A DNA stretch of 37,444 nucleotides from Actinomycetes bacterium (GCA_021803215.1 JAJZLV010000071.1:1-37444); one strand, 5' to 3'. Positions 25,317-33,580 are shown, counted from the first letter of the stretch. Numbers and translations: made by a program. The notes: generated from the letters alone by a model not told the origin.

Positions 25317-25508
25317 TCACCTGCCACACTCGGAGGCTCCCGCCCCCACATCCTCGAAAGCGACGAGGTCGCAGCGGCCTTCGAGGGCCGGCGCGACGAA
25401 CCGCCACAGGTTCTCCTCGCAGCCGTGCCCGTGGGCAAAGACGACGGGTCGGACGTCGGCACTACCGTGCACGGTCACCTTGCTCCTTCGGAGCACCTCG
25501 GAGTCCAC
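25317..25508 (-). pseudogene. 5' fragment of an RsbQ-like alpha/beta hydrolase
   Basis: A 63-residue open frame from the GTG at 25508 reads VLRRSKVTVHGSADVRPVVF, AHGHGCEENLWRFVAPALEG and DLVAFEDVGAGASECGR, then stops. This is the N-terminal strand-and-oxyanion region of RsbQ-type alpha/beta hydrolases (family pattern roughly NNVxVxGxG...FAHGFGCDQxMWRxVxPxF...DxVGAGxSD). The catalytic Ser, Asp and His regions are missing, because the frame ends just after the VGAGxSD motif. The next gene downstream is YbaK on the same strand. Most likely a truncated relic. Confidence 0.68.
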
Positions 25509-25618
25509 AATGCCCGACACTAGGAGGCGGCCCGGCCCTGCACTGCGCCCGGAGCGACAGGTCCCGCCCGGGAGACGTTTCCAGGGATCCGCCCCAGCCG
25601 GGTAGTCTCGCCTCACCC

Positions 25619-25689
<71 letters not shown>

Positions 25690-25699
25690 CCGCTGCGTT

Positions 25700-26102
25700 T
25701 CCCCTGGTAGAAGCCAAGTCTCATGGCAGCGAGGTCGAGGTCTTCGACCACCACCTCGCTGTAGGTATCCGCCGGCCAACTGCTGAGCTGGTGGTGGGAC
25801 TCCCACCGCAGGTGCACGACCCTTGGTCCAGCCGGGCGAGCTTGGCTTTCGCCGCCCGGTGAGCCGGGGATGCGCCGGGAGAGCTGTCGTCTGTTCCGGC
25901 GCCGCTCGCTGAGCGTGGCGCAAAGAGGGGCGGGATCGGGGACTTGGGTGATGGTGCCCGAGTCGTCGGCGATGGTGGCGATCACCTGCAGGCCGAGATC
26001 CACCCCGGCCCGGCCGCTCTTGTTCGGAGCCTGATAAAGATGGGCTTCGACGATGAAAGCGAACAAGGCGAACAGCCGTTCCCGACGCCCGGACAAGGTG
26101 GC
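25700..26102 (-). pseudogene. TnpB (IS605/IS607 OrfB) transposase remnant
   Basis: On the minus strand a frame of about 134 codons reads like the central part of a TnpB. RuvC-I is GRAGVDLGLQVIATIADDSG (catalytic Asp in VDLG near 26000), then an Arg-rich linker (ERRRNRRQLSRRIPG), and RuvC-II TYSEVVVEDLDLAAM (Glu near 25745). The N-terminal nucleic-acid-binding half, the zinc finger and RuvC-III are missing. The frame runs directly toward tRNA-Gly, where it becomes nonsense. No start codon or inverted repeats are evident. This is a decayed insertion-sequence fragment rather than an active gene. Confidence 0.75.
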
Positions 26103-26176
26103 GTTCAGGATACGGGCCTCGTAGCCTGGCGGCGAGGCGAGACGAGGGGAGCGCATCAACACAAAAGGAGGACACG

Positions 26177-27427
26177 ATGCCCGAGACACGGTTCTGGCAC
26201 CCCTTCGCCAACATGGCCGAGGTGCGCAATTCTTCGCTCACGATCGCGCGGGCGGAGGGCTGCTACGTATGGGATACGGACGGCAACCGCTATCTCGACG
26301 GCACGGCAAGCCTCTGGTACGTCAACGCGGGACACGGCCGCACCGAGATAATCGAGGCGATACACCGCCAGGCGGCGATGCTCGACGCGTACTCGACATT
26401 TGGCGACTACACGAACGAGCCAGCCGAGCAGCTGGCAGCCCGGCTGGCGGCGGTCGCTCCGGTCAAGGAGGCGAAGGTCTTCTTCGGCAGCGGGGGCGGC
26501 GACGCCATCGAGACCGCCGTCAAGCTGGCCCGCCGCCACTTCATCGTCGAGGGGGCGCCTGACCGGGTCCACATCGTCACCCGGGTCGGGGGCTATCACG
26601 GCACACACGGCTTCGGGACGTCGATGGCGGGGATCGAGCCGAACCATTCTGGGTTCGGTCCGCTCGTACCTGGGCACTCGACTGTCCCATGGGACTCGGT
26701 GGAAGCGCTCGCGGCGGAGTTCGACCGGGTCGGTGCCGAGCGCGTCGCCGCCTTCTTCTGCGAGCCGGTCGTGGGCGCCGGCGGCGTCTACCCGCCTCCC
26801 CCCGGCTATCTGGAGTCGGCCGCCGCGCTGTGCAAGGAGGCAGGTGTCCTCTTCGTCGCCGACTCGGTGATCTGCGGCTTCGGGAGGATCGGCGGCTGGT
26901 ACGGCGTGGAGCGATTCGGCGTCGAGCCCGATCTCATCACCTTCGCGAAGGGGGTGACGAGCGGCTACCAGCCACTGGGCGGCGTCATCGTCTCGGGTGA
27001 CGTGAGCCGCCACTTCTGGGAGGGCGACGGCGAGGTCTTCCGCCACGGCGCGACCTATGCGGGCCACCCCGTCTGCTGCGCCGCCGGGCTCGCCAACATG
27101 GACCTGCTCGAGCGGGAGGGGCTCGTCGGGCGCGGGCAGGAGATGGAGCAGGTGCTGTTGGACGCGCTGCTCCCACTGGCGGACCACCACTTCGTGAAGG
27201 AGGTGCGCGGGGGCGTCGGGCTGCTCGCCGCCGTCGAGCTCTCTCCCGCGCTGATGAGCGAGCGGCCGTCCGCCGTGCGCGATCTGCAGCTGGCCGTCAG
27301 GGAGCTCGGCGTGCTCGTGCGGCCGCTCGCCAGCGCCGTGGCGGTCTCCCCGCCACTCGTGGTCGGGCAGGAGGAGATCGAGGCTATCTCTCTGGCGATC
27401 TCGAAGGGCCTGGCGAGCCTGGGCTGA
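26177..27427 (+). CDS. Class III (omega-amino acid type) aminotransferase
   Basis: A 416-residue PLP-dependent class III transaminase. It begins RFWHPFANMAEVRNSSLTIA, then DTDGNRYLDGTASLWYVNAG, FFGSGGGDAIETAVKLARR and GGYHGTHGFGTSM. The PLP Asp is D229 in VADSVICGFGRIG and the Schiff-base Lys is K258 in TFAKGVTSGYQPLGG. The usual ADEV motif reads ADSV here, with Glu replaced by Ser. Related enzymes act on amines or omega-amino acids with pyruvate or 2-oxoglutarate; the substrate is unknown. A strong AAAGGAGG precedes the ATG. An amino-acid/amine permease follows 29 bases later, suggesting uptake and use of one substrate. Confidence 0.9.
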   Translation: MPETRFWHPFANMAEVRNSSLTIARAEGCYVWDTDGNRYLDGTASLWYVNAGHGRTEIIEAIHRQAAMLDAYSTFGDYTNEPAEQLAARLAAVAPVKEAKVFFGSGGGDAIETAVKLARRHFIVEGAPDRVHIVTRVGGYHGTHGFGTSMAGIEPNHSGFGPLVPGHSTVPWDSVEALAAEFDRVGAERVAAFFCEPVVGAGGVYPPPPGYLESAAALCKEAGVLFVADSVICGFGRIGGWYGVERFGVEPDLITFAKGVTSGYQPLGGVIVSGDVSRHFWEGDGEVFRHGATYAGHPVCCAAGLANMDLLEREGLVGRGQEMEQVLLDALLPLADHHFVKEVRGGVGLLAAVELSPALMSERPSAVRDLQLAVRELGVLVRPLASAVAVSPPLVVGQEEIEAISLAISKGLASLG

Positions 27428-27455
27428 GAGAACGACAAGATGAAAGGAGGCGGCA

Positions 27456-29006
27456 ATGTCACTCGACGAGACCGGAGGGGCCGCCGTGCAGGGGGTGGAG
27501 GGAAGCCCGAAGGCCGGGGAGGAGCTTCCAACCAAGCTCCGGCGCGGCTCGGTCGGAATCTTCGAGGCCGCCTTCCAGTCCTTCTCCTACGTCGGCCCGG
27601 CCGGCGACGTGGCGATCCTGCTGATCGGCACGGTCTTGTACGCGGGCGGCGCGACACCGCTCGCCGTCCTCATCGCGTGGGTTCTCTACGGCCTGTGGAT
27701 GGTGACCCCGGTGGAGTTCTCGCGGCACATCACGAACGCCGGCAGCTTCTATGCGTACTCCTCGCGCGGCTTCAACGGAGGCGGAGCGCTCGCCCTGTGG
27801 TTCTGGATAGGCGAGAACCTGACGGGACCGGCATTCGCCGTTCTCGGTCTCAGCGGCTTCCTCTTCGTCCTATTCAGCTCGCTGTCCAGCACCGGCTGGG
27901 CCTGGGCCCCGATCGCCATCGCCACCTTGCTGTTCGGCGTCGTCCTCTCCTACCGCGGCGTGCGACCCTCCACTCGCTTCACCCTGGTCGCGGGATCCTT
28001 CGAAGCGCTGTTCCTGATCGTGACCGCCGTGATCATCATCTTCAAGGTCGGCCCCCACAGTTCCGTGACGGCGTTCACCCTCAACACCATCCACAACAAC
28101 GCTCACCTGCTCTTCCTGGCGGTGATCTTCTCGGTGCTGGACTTCACCGGCCTCGGCACCGCTACCACCCTCTCGGAGGAGCTCGCCGGCTCGAAGACGA
28201 AGATGTACAAGGCGCTGTGGCTCGGATGGGCCATCTCCGGGGTGGCTCTCATCCTCCCCGCCTACGCCCTTACCGTGGGCTGGGGGATCCACAACATGGC
28301 GCACTACGCCTCGTCGGCGGACCCCGGCCTCATAGTCTACAAGCACTTCCTCGGCAACATTGGATGGGGAATCCTGATCGCGGTCACCATCACGAGCTAC
28401 CTCTCCTACATGGTGGCCAAGGTCAACGCCGTCACCCGCATCTGGTACAGCGGCGGACGCGACGGCATCTACTTCCGCCGAGTCTCGAAGGTGCACGAGC
28501 GGTTCCACACTCCGTACCAGGCGGTGCTGCTCTTTTTCGTTGTCATTCTCGCCATCAACCTGATCGCAGGTGGCCTGCTCGGTCCCACCAACGGCGGCTT
28601 GTGGCTACTCACGATCTCGGGTGTGTGCATCATCGGCGTGCACATCGTTGCCAACACGGGCCTCACCGCGTTCATGGCGAAAGGCGAGCACAAGTTCAAC
28701 GTCATGCTCCACGGCGTGATTCCGTCCGCCTCGTCGATCATCGGCGGCGTCGTCATCTATTACAGCGTCTACCCGCTCCCGTCCGGATCAGTCGGCATCG
28801 CGGTCATCGTCTCGCTCGTGTGGCTGGCGCTCGGGTTCATCTCCTGGGGCTGGTATGTCCGGCGCCACCCGGACAGGTTGCGCTTCGCGGGCTGGTCGCG
28901 GGGCGACGACGGGCCGGTTCCGGCTGCGGCGGTCGCCACAGCCCAAGCAGGCCACCCCGGGGTTGGAAGCGGCCCGGGGACGCCTCACCCCGCCTCCCCG
29001 GCCTGA
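27456..29006 (+). CDS. APC-superfamily amino acid/amine permease
   Basis: A 516-residue membrane transporter with a cytoplasmic N-tail of about 30 residues and roughly 12 hydrophobic helices. TM1 is FQSFSYVGPAGDVAILLIGT. The segment FSRHITNAGSFYAYSSRGF matches the conserved APC region after TM2 (NAGSxYxYxxxG), and FSVLDFTGLGTATTLSEEL matches the TM6 region. The C-tail is Gly/Pro/Ala-rich. It has its own AAGGAGG SD. With the aminotransferase immediately upstream it probably forms a two-gene uptake/catabolism operon for an amine or amino acid; the substrate is inferred only at class level. Confidence 0.9.
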   Translation: MSLDETGGAAVQGVEGSPKAGEELPTKLRRGSVGIFEAAFQSFSYVGPAGDVAILLIGTVLYAGGATPLAVLIAWVLYGLWMVTPVEFSRHITNAGSFYAYSSRGFNGGGALALWFWIGENLTGPAFAVLGLSGFLFVLFSSLSSTGWAWAPIAIATLLFGVVLSYRGVRPSTRFTLVAGSFEALFLIVTAVIIIFKVGPHSSVTAFTLNTIHNNAHLLFLAVIFSVLDFTGLGTATTLSEELAGSKTKMYKALWLGWAISGVALILPAYALTVGWGIHNMAHYASSADPGLIVYKHFLGNIGWGILIAVTITSYLSYMVAKVNAVTRIWYSGGRDGIYFRRVSKVHERFHTPYQAVLLFFVVILAINLIAGGLLGPTNGGLWLLTISGVCIIGVHIVANTGLTAFMAKGEHKFNVMLHGVIPSASSIIGGVVIYYSVYPLPSGSVGIAVIVSLVWLALGFISWGWYVRRHPDRLRFAGWSRGDDGPVPAAAVATAQAGHPGVGSGPGTPHPASPA

Positions 29007-29131
29007 GCAGCGAGGCAGAAAAGCGCTGCGACGACGAGCCCATCGAACCCTCCTTCAAGGCACCCTCGCCCCCGACCTGAACCAAGGCTTTCGCGCCGGC
29101 CCTCCTCGAGAGTCAGGCAACCGCTGAGGTT

Positions 29132-29148
29132 CCTCGGGTCGACCGAGG
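29132..29148. terminator. Hairpin between convergent permease and Nramp genes
   Basis: CCTCGG-GTCGA-CCGAGG forms a six-base-pair stem between two convergent genes. There is no T-tract on either side, so intrinsic termination is doubtful, but the location suits a bidirectional terminator. The rest of the 260-base gap shows no gene or other clear feature. Confidence 0.3.
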
Positions 29149-29266
29149 CAGCGACCGCTGCCGGCGATTGCCGACGGAGCGGGCGTCGACGCTGCTCGAC
29201 TTTGTGGCTCTCGGCTTCGAAGCGACCTGCGCCGCAAGGCGCCGGAGCTCCACCGTTCGAGCCCAG

Positions 29267-30898
29267 CTACTTTCTCGCCCCGAGCTCGACCGCCTTCACC
29301 AGGAGCATGACGACGGCCGCCACCAGGTAGCCACGAAGTACCCACATGCCGACCAGTCGGCTCCGCGACCAGCGAGGTCGGCTCAAGAGGGCCAGTGGGG
29401 GCATGCGCCAGTTGGCGCGCTCCTCGGCAGAAAGCGGCTGTCGCGGCTTTGTCTTGCGGTTGCGGAGCAGAACGGCTCCGCCCCCGAGGTAGGAGAGGAG
29501 GAGGATGCCGCCGAGCGCGAGCGAGAGGGTCTTCACGTCGATCCGGGGGAACAGCGTCGTAGCCATGAGGACGAGCGACATCATCAACAGGACCGAGACG
29601 ATGACACCAGCTACCGCGTTCAGCCAGGGACGGTTGACCCAGGGCCCAAGGACGTCCTTGTCGTTGCAGAGCAGGAGAAGGAAGACCGTTGCGCTCGGCA
29701 GGAGGACACCGGCGAGCGCCTGCACGCCAGTCGTGATCAGACCGAGCGGCGCTCCGGGGATGACGACGAGGCCCGCTGCGACCACCACCATGCCGGTGAA
29801 GGCACCGTAGAAGAGCTTCGCCTCTCGCCAGCTGCGATGGAGCGAGTGGCGAGCTCCGAAGGCGTCGCCGAATGCGTACGAGGTCGAGAGCGTCACCGAT
29901 GCCGCTCCGATGATCGAGGCGTTGAGCAGCACGACCGCATAGAGCGACCCGCTGGCACCCCCGACATAGCGGCTCAGCCCATGAGCGACACCGGCCGCGT
30001 TGGTGAAGTGACCGGCCAGAGGGGTCCTGGCAAAGGCTGAGGCCACGACGGCCATCAGGAGGGAGGCCCCGAGCACGGTGACGAACGATCCCAGGACGGT
30101 GTCCATCCGCTCGTAGTTGATGTAACGAGGCGTGATCCGCTTGTCGACGATGTTCGACTGCTGGAAGAAGAGCTGCCAGGGAGCGACCGTGGTGCCGACG
30201 ATCGCGATTATCAGCAGCACCGAGGTCGAGTTCAGTCCCCCTTTCACGCCCGGGATCACCATGTCGTGGAGGAAGGCACCGGCTCGAGGGTGGCTGTAGA
30301 TCGCGAGCGGGATCACCAAGAAGTTGGCGACTATGAACACGAACATGAACCGCTCCCAACGACGGAAGCTCCCGGTCGCCGTCATGACTACGAGGAGTAG
30401 CGCAGCGATCGGAACGGAGAGGTACTGACTGACGCCGAAGTACCCGAGCGAGAGGCTGACGCCGATGAACTCGGTGGCAATCGTGAGGAAGTTGAGGACG
30501 AACAGATCACCGACCGAGAAGGCCGCCCAGAACTTGCCGAAGCGCTCCTTGATGAGACGCGCATGTCCCACGCCCGTGACCGCGCCCAGTCGCACCACCA
30601 TCTCTTGGTTCACGATCAGTACGGGGATGAGCAGCGGGAGCGTCCAGAGCAGCGTCAGGCCGAAGTTCTGGCCCGCTTGGGAGTAGGTGGCCACCCCACC
30701 GGCATCGTTGTCGCCGACCATCACGATCAGGCCGGGGCCGAGTATCGCGAGAAAGGTGAGAAGGCGGGCTCCCCAGGTCCGCCTGGCTCCGCTGTCGGAC
30801 TGTTGGATGGTGCCGAATGCGCCCTCGATGTCACCGAGGTGAGCTTGGTCGAGAACGGCGCTCGTCGGCTCGTGGTTCGCCTTCACGTCGTCGGCCAC
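29267..30898 (-). CDS. Nramp-family divalent metal transporter with non-canonical metal site
   Basis: A 543-residue protein with about 11-12 membrane helices and Nramp architecture. TM1 reads GPGLIVMVGDNDAGGVATYS, where canonical Nramps have DPGN, so the Asp is kept but Pro and Asn are Ala and Gly (about residues 65-68). TM6 reads GTTVAPWQLFFQQS, where canonical Nramps have MPH, so the metal-ligand Met and the His are Ala and Trp (about 239-241). In the family, loss of that Met relaxes selectivity toward Ca2+/Mg2+, and divergent Nramps that carry Mg2+ are known. The GTG at 30898 has AGGAGG five bases upstream. An MgtE-N/CBS gene lies upstream on the same strand. Confidence 0.88.
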   Translation of the reverse strand: MADDVKANHEPTSAVLDQAHLGDIEGAFGTIQQSDSGARRTWGARLLTFLAILGPGLIVMVGDNDAGGVATYSQAGQNFGLTLLWTLPLLIPVLIVNQEMVVRLGAVTGVGHARLIKERFGKFWAAFSVGDLFVLNFLTIATEFIGVSLSLGYFGVSQYLSVPIAALLLVVMTATGSFRRWERFMFVFIVANFLVIPLAIYSHPRAGAFLHDMVIPGVKGGLNSTSVLLIIAIVGTTVAPWQLFFQQSNIVDKRITPRYINYERMDTVLGSFVTVLGASLLMAVVASAFARTPLAGHFTNAAGVAHGLSRYVGGASGSLYAVVLLNASIIGAASVTLSTSYAFGDAFGARHSLHRSWREAKLFYGAFTGMVVVAAGLVVIPGAPLGLITTGVQALAGVLLPSATVFLLLLCNDKDVLGPWVNRPWLNAVAGVIVSVLLMMSLVLMATTLFPRIDVKTLSLALGGILLLSYLGGGAVLLRNRKTKPRQPLSAEERANWRMPPLALLSRPRWSRSRLVGMWVLRGYLVAAVVMLLVKAVELGARK

Positions 30899-30904
30899 TC
30901 TCAC

Positions 30905-31162
30905 CTCCTCGCGGTGCTCAGCGACGGCCGGCGTCGCGTCGCCCGGGGAGGTGTCAGGCCATGAAGGGCCTCACCTCCGCCAGCAAAGCGGGCCGTCGGC
31001 GGAGCCTCGGTCTCGGAACCTCACCAGCGCTCAGCGCTACTCCTTGTGGTCAGGGGCTCCGCCCCGACCAGATGTCAGCCGGGGCCTCAACGTCAGCTGA
31101 GTGAGCCTTCTACTGGGATGATACGCACTTGCGTCCGACGCCAACAGCCGGCCTCTTGGCAA
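30905..31162 (-). promoter_or_regulatory. Structured leader between the MgtE-N/CBS and Nramp genes
   Basis: This 258-base gap has three minus-strand hairpins before the Nramp SD: TGGTCGGGGC...GCCCCTGACCA at 31047-31070, GCGC-TGA-GCGC just after it, and CTCCGCC...GGCGGAG pairing 30998-31004 with 30975-30981. GGAGTAGC (31036-31043) and CGAGACC (31009-31015) resemble the two conserved loop sequences of yybP-ykoY Mn2+ riboswitches, but they are much too close together for that fold. A GGAGGTGAGG followed by ATGGCCTGA could be a two-codon leader ORF. The first hairpin may simply terminate the upstream gene. Regulation by metal is plausible, not shown. Confidence 0.35.
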
Positions 31163-32458
31163 TCACTCCTCTCGGGCGGTCAGTCCGTAGTCCCGCCGGA
31201 AACCGGTCGGCAACAGAAGCTCCACGACGTCATCGATCGTCACGACGCCGAGCAGCTCACGATGTTCGTGATCGAGCACGGGCGCAACGGTCAAGTTGAA
31301 GTCCGACATCTTCCTCACCGTCGCGCCGAGGTCCCACTCGGGATGGACATGAGCCGCCCGGCTCTCGGCGGCGAGCGCGCCGACCGGGCTGGCGGGAGCG
31401 GCCTTCACGAGCTCCACCACGCTGACTGCGCCCTTGAAGAGTCCATCGTCGTCGAGAACGAAGACGACGGCAAGAGCTTCGGGAGGCGCCTCGCTCGCTC
31501 GGACAGCGGCGAGCGCCTGCTCCACCTTTGACGACGAATCAACACAGGCGAAGTCCGGGATCATCAGCCCCCCGGCCGTCTCGGGGTGGTAGCTGAGCAG
31601 CGAGCGCAGCTTCTGTCGCTGAGGCGGCGGCATCAGGTCGAGGATCGGCAGGCGACGGTCTTGTTCCACCTCGACGATGAGGTCGGCGGCGTCGTCCGGT
31701 GCCATAGAGGAGAGCAAACGAGCTGCCTCGACGTCAGAACGGCTCTGGAGGAACTCGAGCTGGTGCCCGGTGTCAAGCTCCTCGAAAACGTCGGCCTCGA
31801 GCTCCCGGTCGCCGTGCACGGCCTGGATGATCTCCTCGCCCTCTTCGTGCGAGGCGGCCTCGACCAGGTCCGCGATCTGAGCCGGATGCAGCCGAGCCAA
31901 CTTGCGATACGGGATCCGGAGCCGGGCGCTCGGTACGTGCGCCACGAAGGGCTCGATGCTCGTCCAGTCGACCACCGTCTTGGGAGAGCCCCTTCGTCTC
32001 CGAAAGTGCCGCAGGACCAGGGGACGGCTCGTCGGGTCGACCCCCATCACCTCCCACCGGCCGCTGACGCAGGCCAGCTCGATCTCATTGGCCCTGATGA
32101 GGCCGCCCGTGACGACGTTGATCAGGTGATGAGTCGAGAGGTCGCGTCCGAGCAGCAGCTCGCCAGGACGGCGCTCGAAGCGCCGCAGGTCGACCTCGTT
32201 GCCCGAGAAGACCACCCGGCCGGTGCCAAGTCCTGTCGTCTTGTCAATCGGGACGAAAAGATCCCTTCCTCCGATGCGCACGACGAGGCCGGTGACCGGA
32301 GGGTGCGAAGCTCCATCCATGCGGGCGATCAGGTCCACGACGCGCCCGAGGCGCTCCCCCGACTGATCGACGAGAAAACGTCTGAGGACGCCCGAGAGAG
32401 GGAAGCTCGAAATCCCGCTCCCCCGATCTGAGGGTTCCACCTTGTGAAGACTAACCAC
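31163..32458 (-). CDS. Soluble PRC-barrel / MgtE-N / CBS-pair protein
   Basis: A protein of about 431 residues without membrane helices. PRC-barrel-like segments come first (GVLRRFLVDQSGERLGRVVD, then FSGNEVDLRRFERRPGELLL). Next is an MgtE N-domain superhelix (LHPAQIADLVEAASHEEGEE, AARLLSSMAPDDAADLIVEV, SYHPETAGGLMIPDF), then two CBS motifs (ALAVVFVLDDDGLFKGAVSV and LTVAPVLDHEHRELLGVVTI). In MgtE these cytosolic domains bind Mg2+ and close the channel; here the MgtE membrane domain is absent. The Nramp gene follows downstream, so this may be its separate Mg2+ sensor. The start is uncertain: GTGs at 32458 and 32440 both precede the PRC domain. Confidence 0.85.
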   Translation of the reverse strand: MVSLHKVEPSDRGSGISSFPLSGVLRRFLVDQSGERLGRVVDLIARMDGASHPPVTGLVVRIGGRDLFVPIDKTTGLGTGRVVFSGNEVDLRRFERRPGELLLGRDLSTHHLINVVTGGLIRANEIELACVSGRWEVMGVDPTSRPLVLRHFRRRRGSPKTVVDWTSIEPFVAHVPSARLRIPYRKLARLHPAQIADLVEAASHEEGEEIIQAVHGDRELEADVFEELDTGHQLEFLQSRSDVEAARLLSSMAPDDAADLIVEVEQDRRLPILDLMPPPQRQKLRSLLSYHPETAGGLMIPDFACVDSSSKVEQALAAVRASEAPPEALAVVFVLDDDGLFKGAVSVVELVKAAPASPVGALAAESRAAHVHPEWDLGATVRKMSDFNLTVAPVLDHEHRELLGVVTIDDVVELLLPTGFRRDYGLTAREE

Positions 32459-32696
32459 GCTCCGACGGGTAGGCGAGAGGCCGGAGCCAGGACAAGCCAG
32501 CCGCTCTCGCGCCGGGCCGCTCCCCGAGCACCGAAGCCTCGAGCTGTCCGTCCCACCCCGCTGCTCGGAGGGCGGCGGCCTTTGGAGCTGCCTCTGTGGC
32601 CGCCGGCAGCTTTGCCAAGTCCGCCGTCGGCACCGCCGGTCCGGCCCTGCGATCTGTCTGGTGGGACCTAGCTCAGACGGCTCGGCCGGACGTCGC
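32459..32696 (-). other. Gap upstream of the MgtE-N/CBS gene
   Basis: No gene is supported in these 238 bases. The frame of the downstream gene stays open but becomes Pro/Arg/Ser-rich and codon use is lost, so it is probably untranslated leader. Several short G+C hairpins can be drawn (for example around GCCGCCGGC), but I recognise no riboswitch consensus. Confidence 0.4.
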
Positions 32697-33475
32697 TCAG
32701 CCTCCCCCGGCGGGAGCGAAGGTGCCGACCCCGGAAGCGGGACTGTCGAGCCCGCCGGAGTAGCCGGAGCGCAAGAGGGCACCGCGATGGAAGACGTAAC
32801 ACTGGCCCCGCCACGAGACTAGAGAGGCGATCTCGATCGAGCGAACTACTCCGTCTTGCCGGTAGACGAGCCGCTCGCCCGGCGCATGCCGGCAGCCGAT
32901 CGAGTTGTAGCAGCAGCCGGGAGGGATCCAAGCCACCTCGTCTTCGGCCACCAGTACCTCGAGGAGCTTGGCTGAGGCGCCCCCGGGCTGGAGAAGATGT
33001 AGTCGTGGGCGGCCCCGCGAGGTCGAGCTTGCAGTCGGCCACCAGGCGAACTCGCCGGTCGAGGGCGGGATCGCTGATCGCCTTCAGCCGGACGTAGACG
33101 TTCTCGGGGAAGAAGGGCGACATCGCCGCCTCAGAATCGTGGGAGAGGATGCCACGCCAGAGCGCCGCCATGGCCCCCCTCAAGTGCGCCGAGCTCACGG
33201 CTGGGCGAACCGCTGTCTGGGAAAGCGCCCCCGCCGGGTTCGTCGTGGTCGGGAAAAGGGTTGAGTTCGTGGTCGTGGTGATTGCGGTCGTGGTGGCTGT
33301 GGCGGTCGTGGTCGTGGTGGGTGGCGCTGGTGCTCTCTCTCCTCACCTCCGCAGAGGCCTTGCCTGCCGAGCAGCCGGAGAGCAGCAGCGAGAGCGAGAG
33401 GGCTGCTGCGAGGAGCACGGGGCCCTCTCGTGGAACTGAGCACGGGGGCGAGCTACCCGTGGAAGTCGCTCTCAC
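32697..33475 (-). pseudogene. Lipoprotein with Thr-rich linker and conserved C-terminal domain, two frameshifts
   Basis: Three consecutive minus-strand frames join into one recognisable lipoprotein. Frame 1 (from GTG 33475) gives a signal peptide and lipobox, LLAAALSLSLLLSGCSAG. After a skip of one base near GAGAGAG (about 33340) frame 2 gives a Thr-rich linker (TTTTTATATTTAITTTTN) and MAALWRGILSHDSEAA, FFPENVYVRLKAISDPALDR. A second one-base skip near CTCGCGGGG (about 33020) moves to frame 3: GASAKLLEVLVAEDEVAWIP, YNSIG, GERLVYRQDGVVRSIEIASL, VSWRGQCYVFHRGALLR. The last blocks match a domain common in actinobacterial secreted proteins (AWIxPGxCYN, SLISWRGxWYVVH). Pseudogene or sequencing error; an ATG at 33123 with GAGG could start a shorter product. 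Confidence 0.62.
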
Positions 33476-33580
33476 ATCGAGCGCCTGCCGCTTGCGCCCG
33501 CCGCTTGGTAGCTTCGATCCGCATCCTTGCGATGCATTGCCAGGACCGCCGGCCGATCAGGAGCGAGAAGAGGAGGGGAC

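Noticed and set aside
31047-31070. Certain intrinsic terminator of the MgtE-N/CBS gene
   Set aside because: The stem is strong but no T-tract follows, so it is reported only as part of the structured leader.
30905-31162. M-box Mg2+ riboswitch
   Set aside because: GGTGAGGTTCC resembles the 5' conserved element, but the later conserved blocks (GACGCCAATGGG-like and CAGCTGGG-like) are absent.
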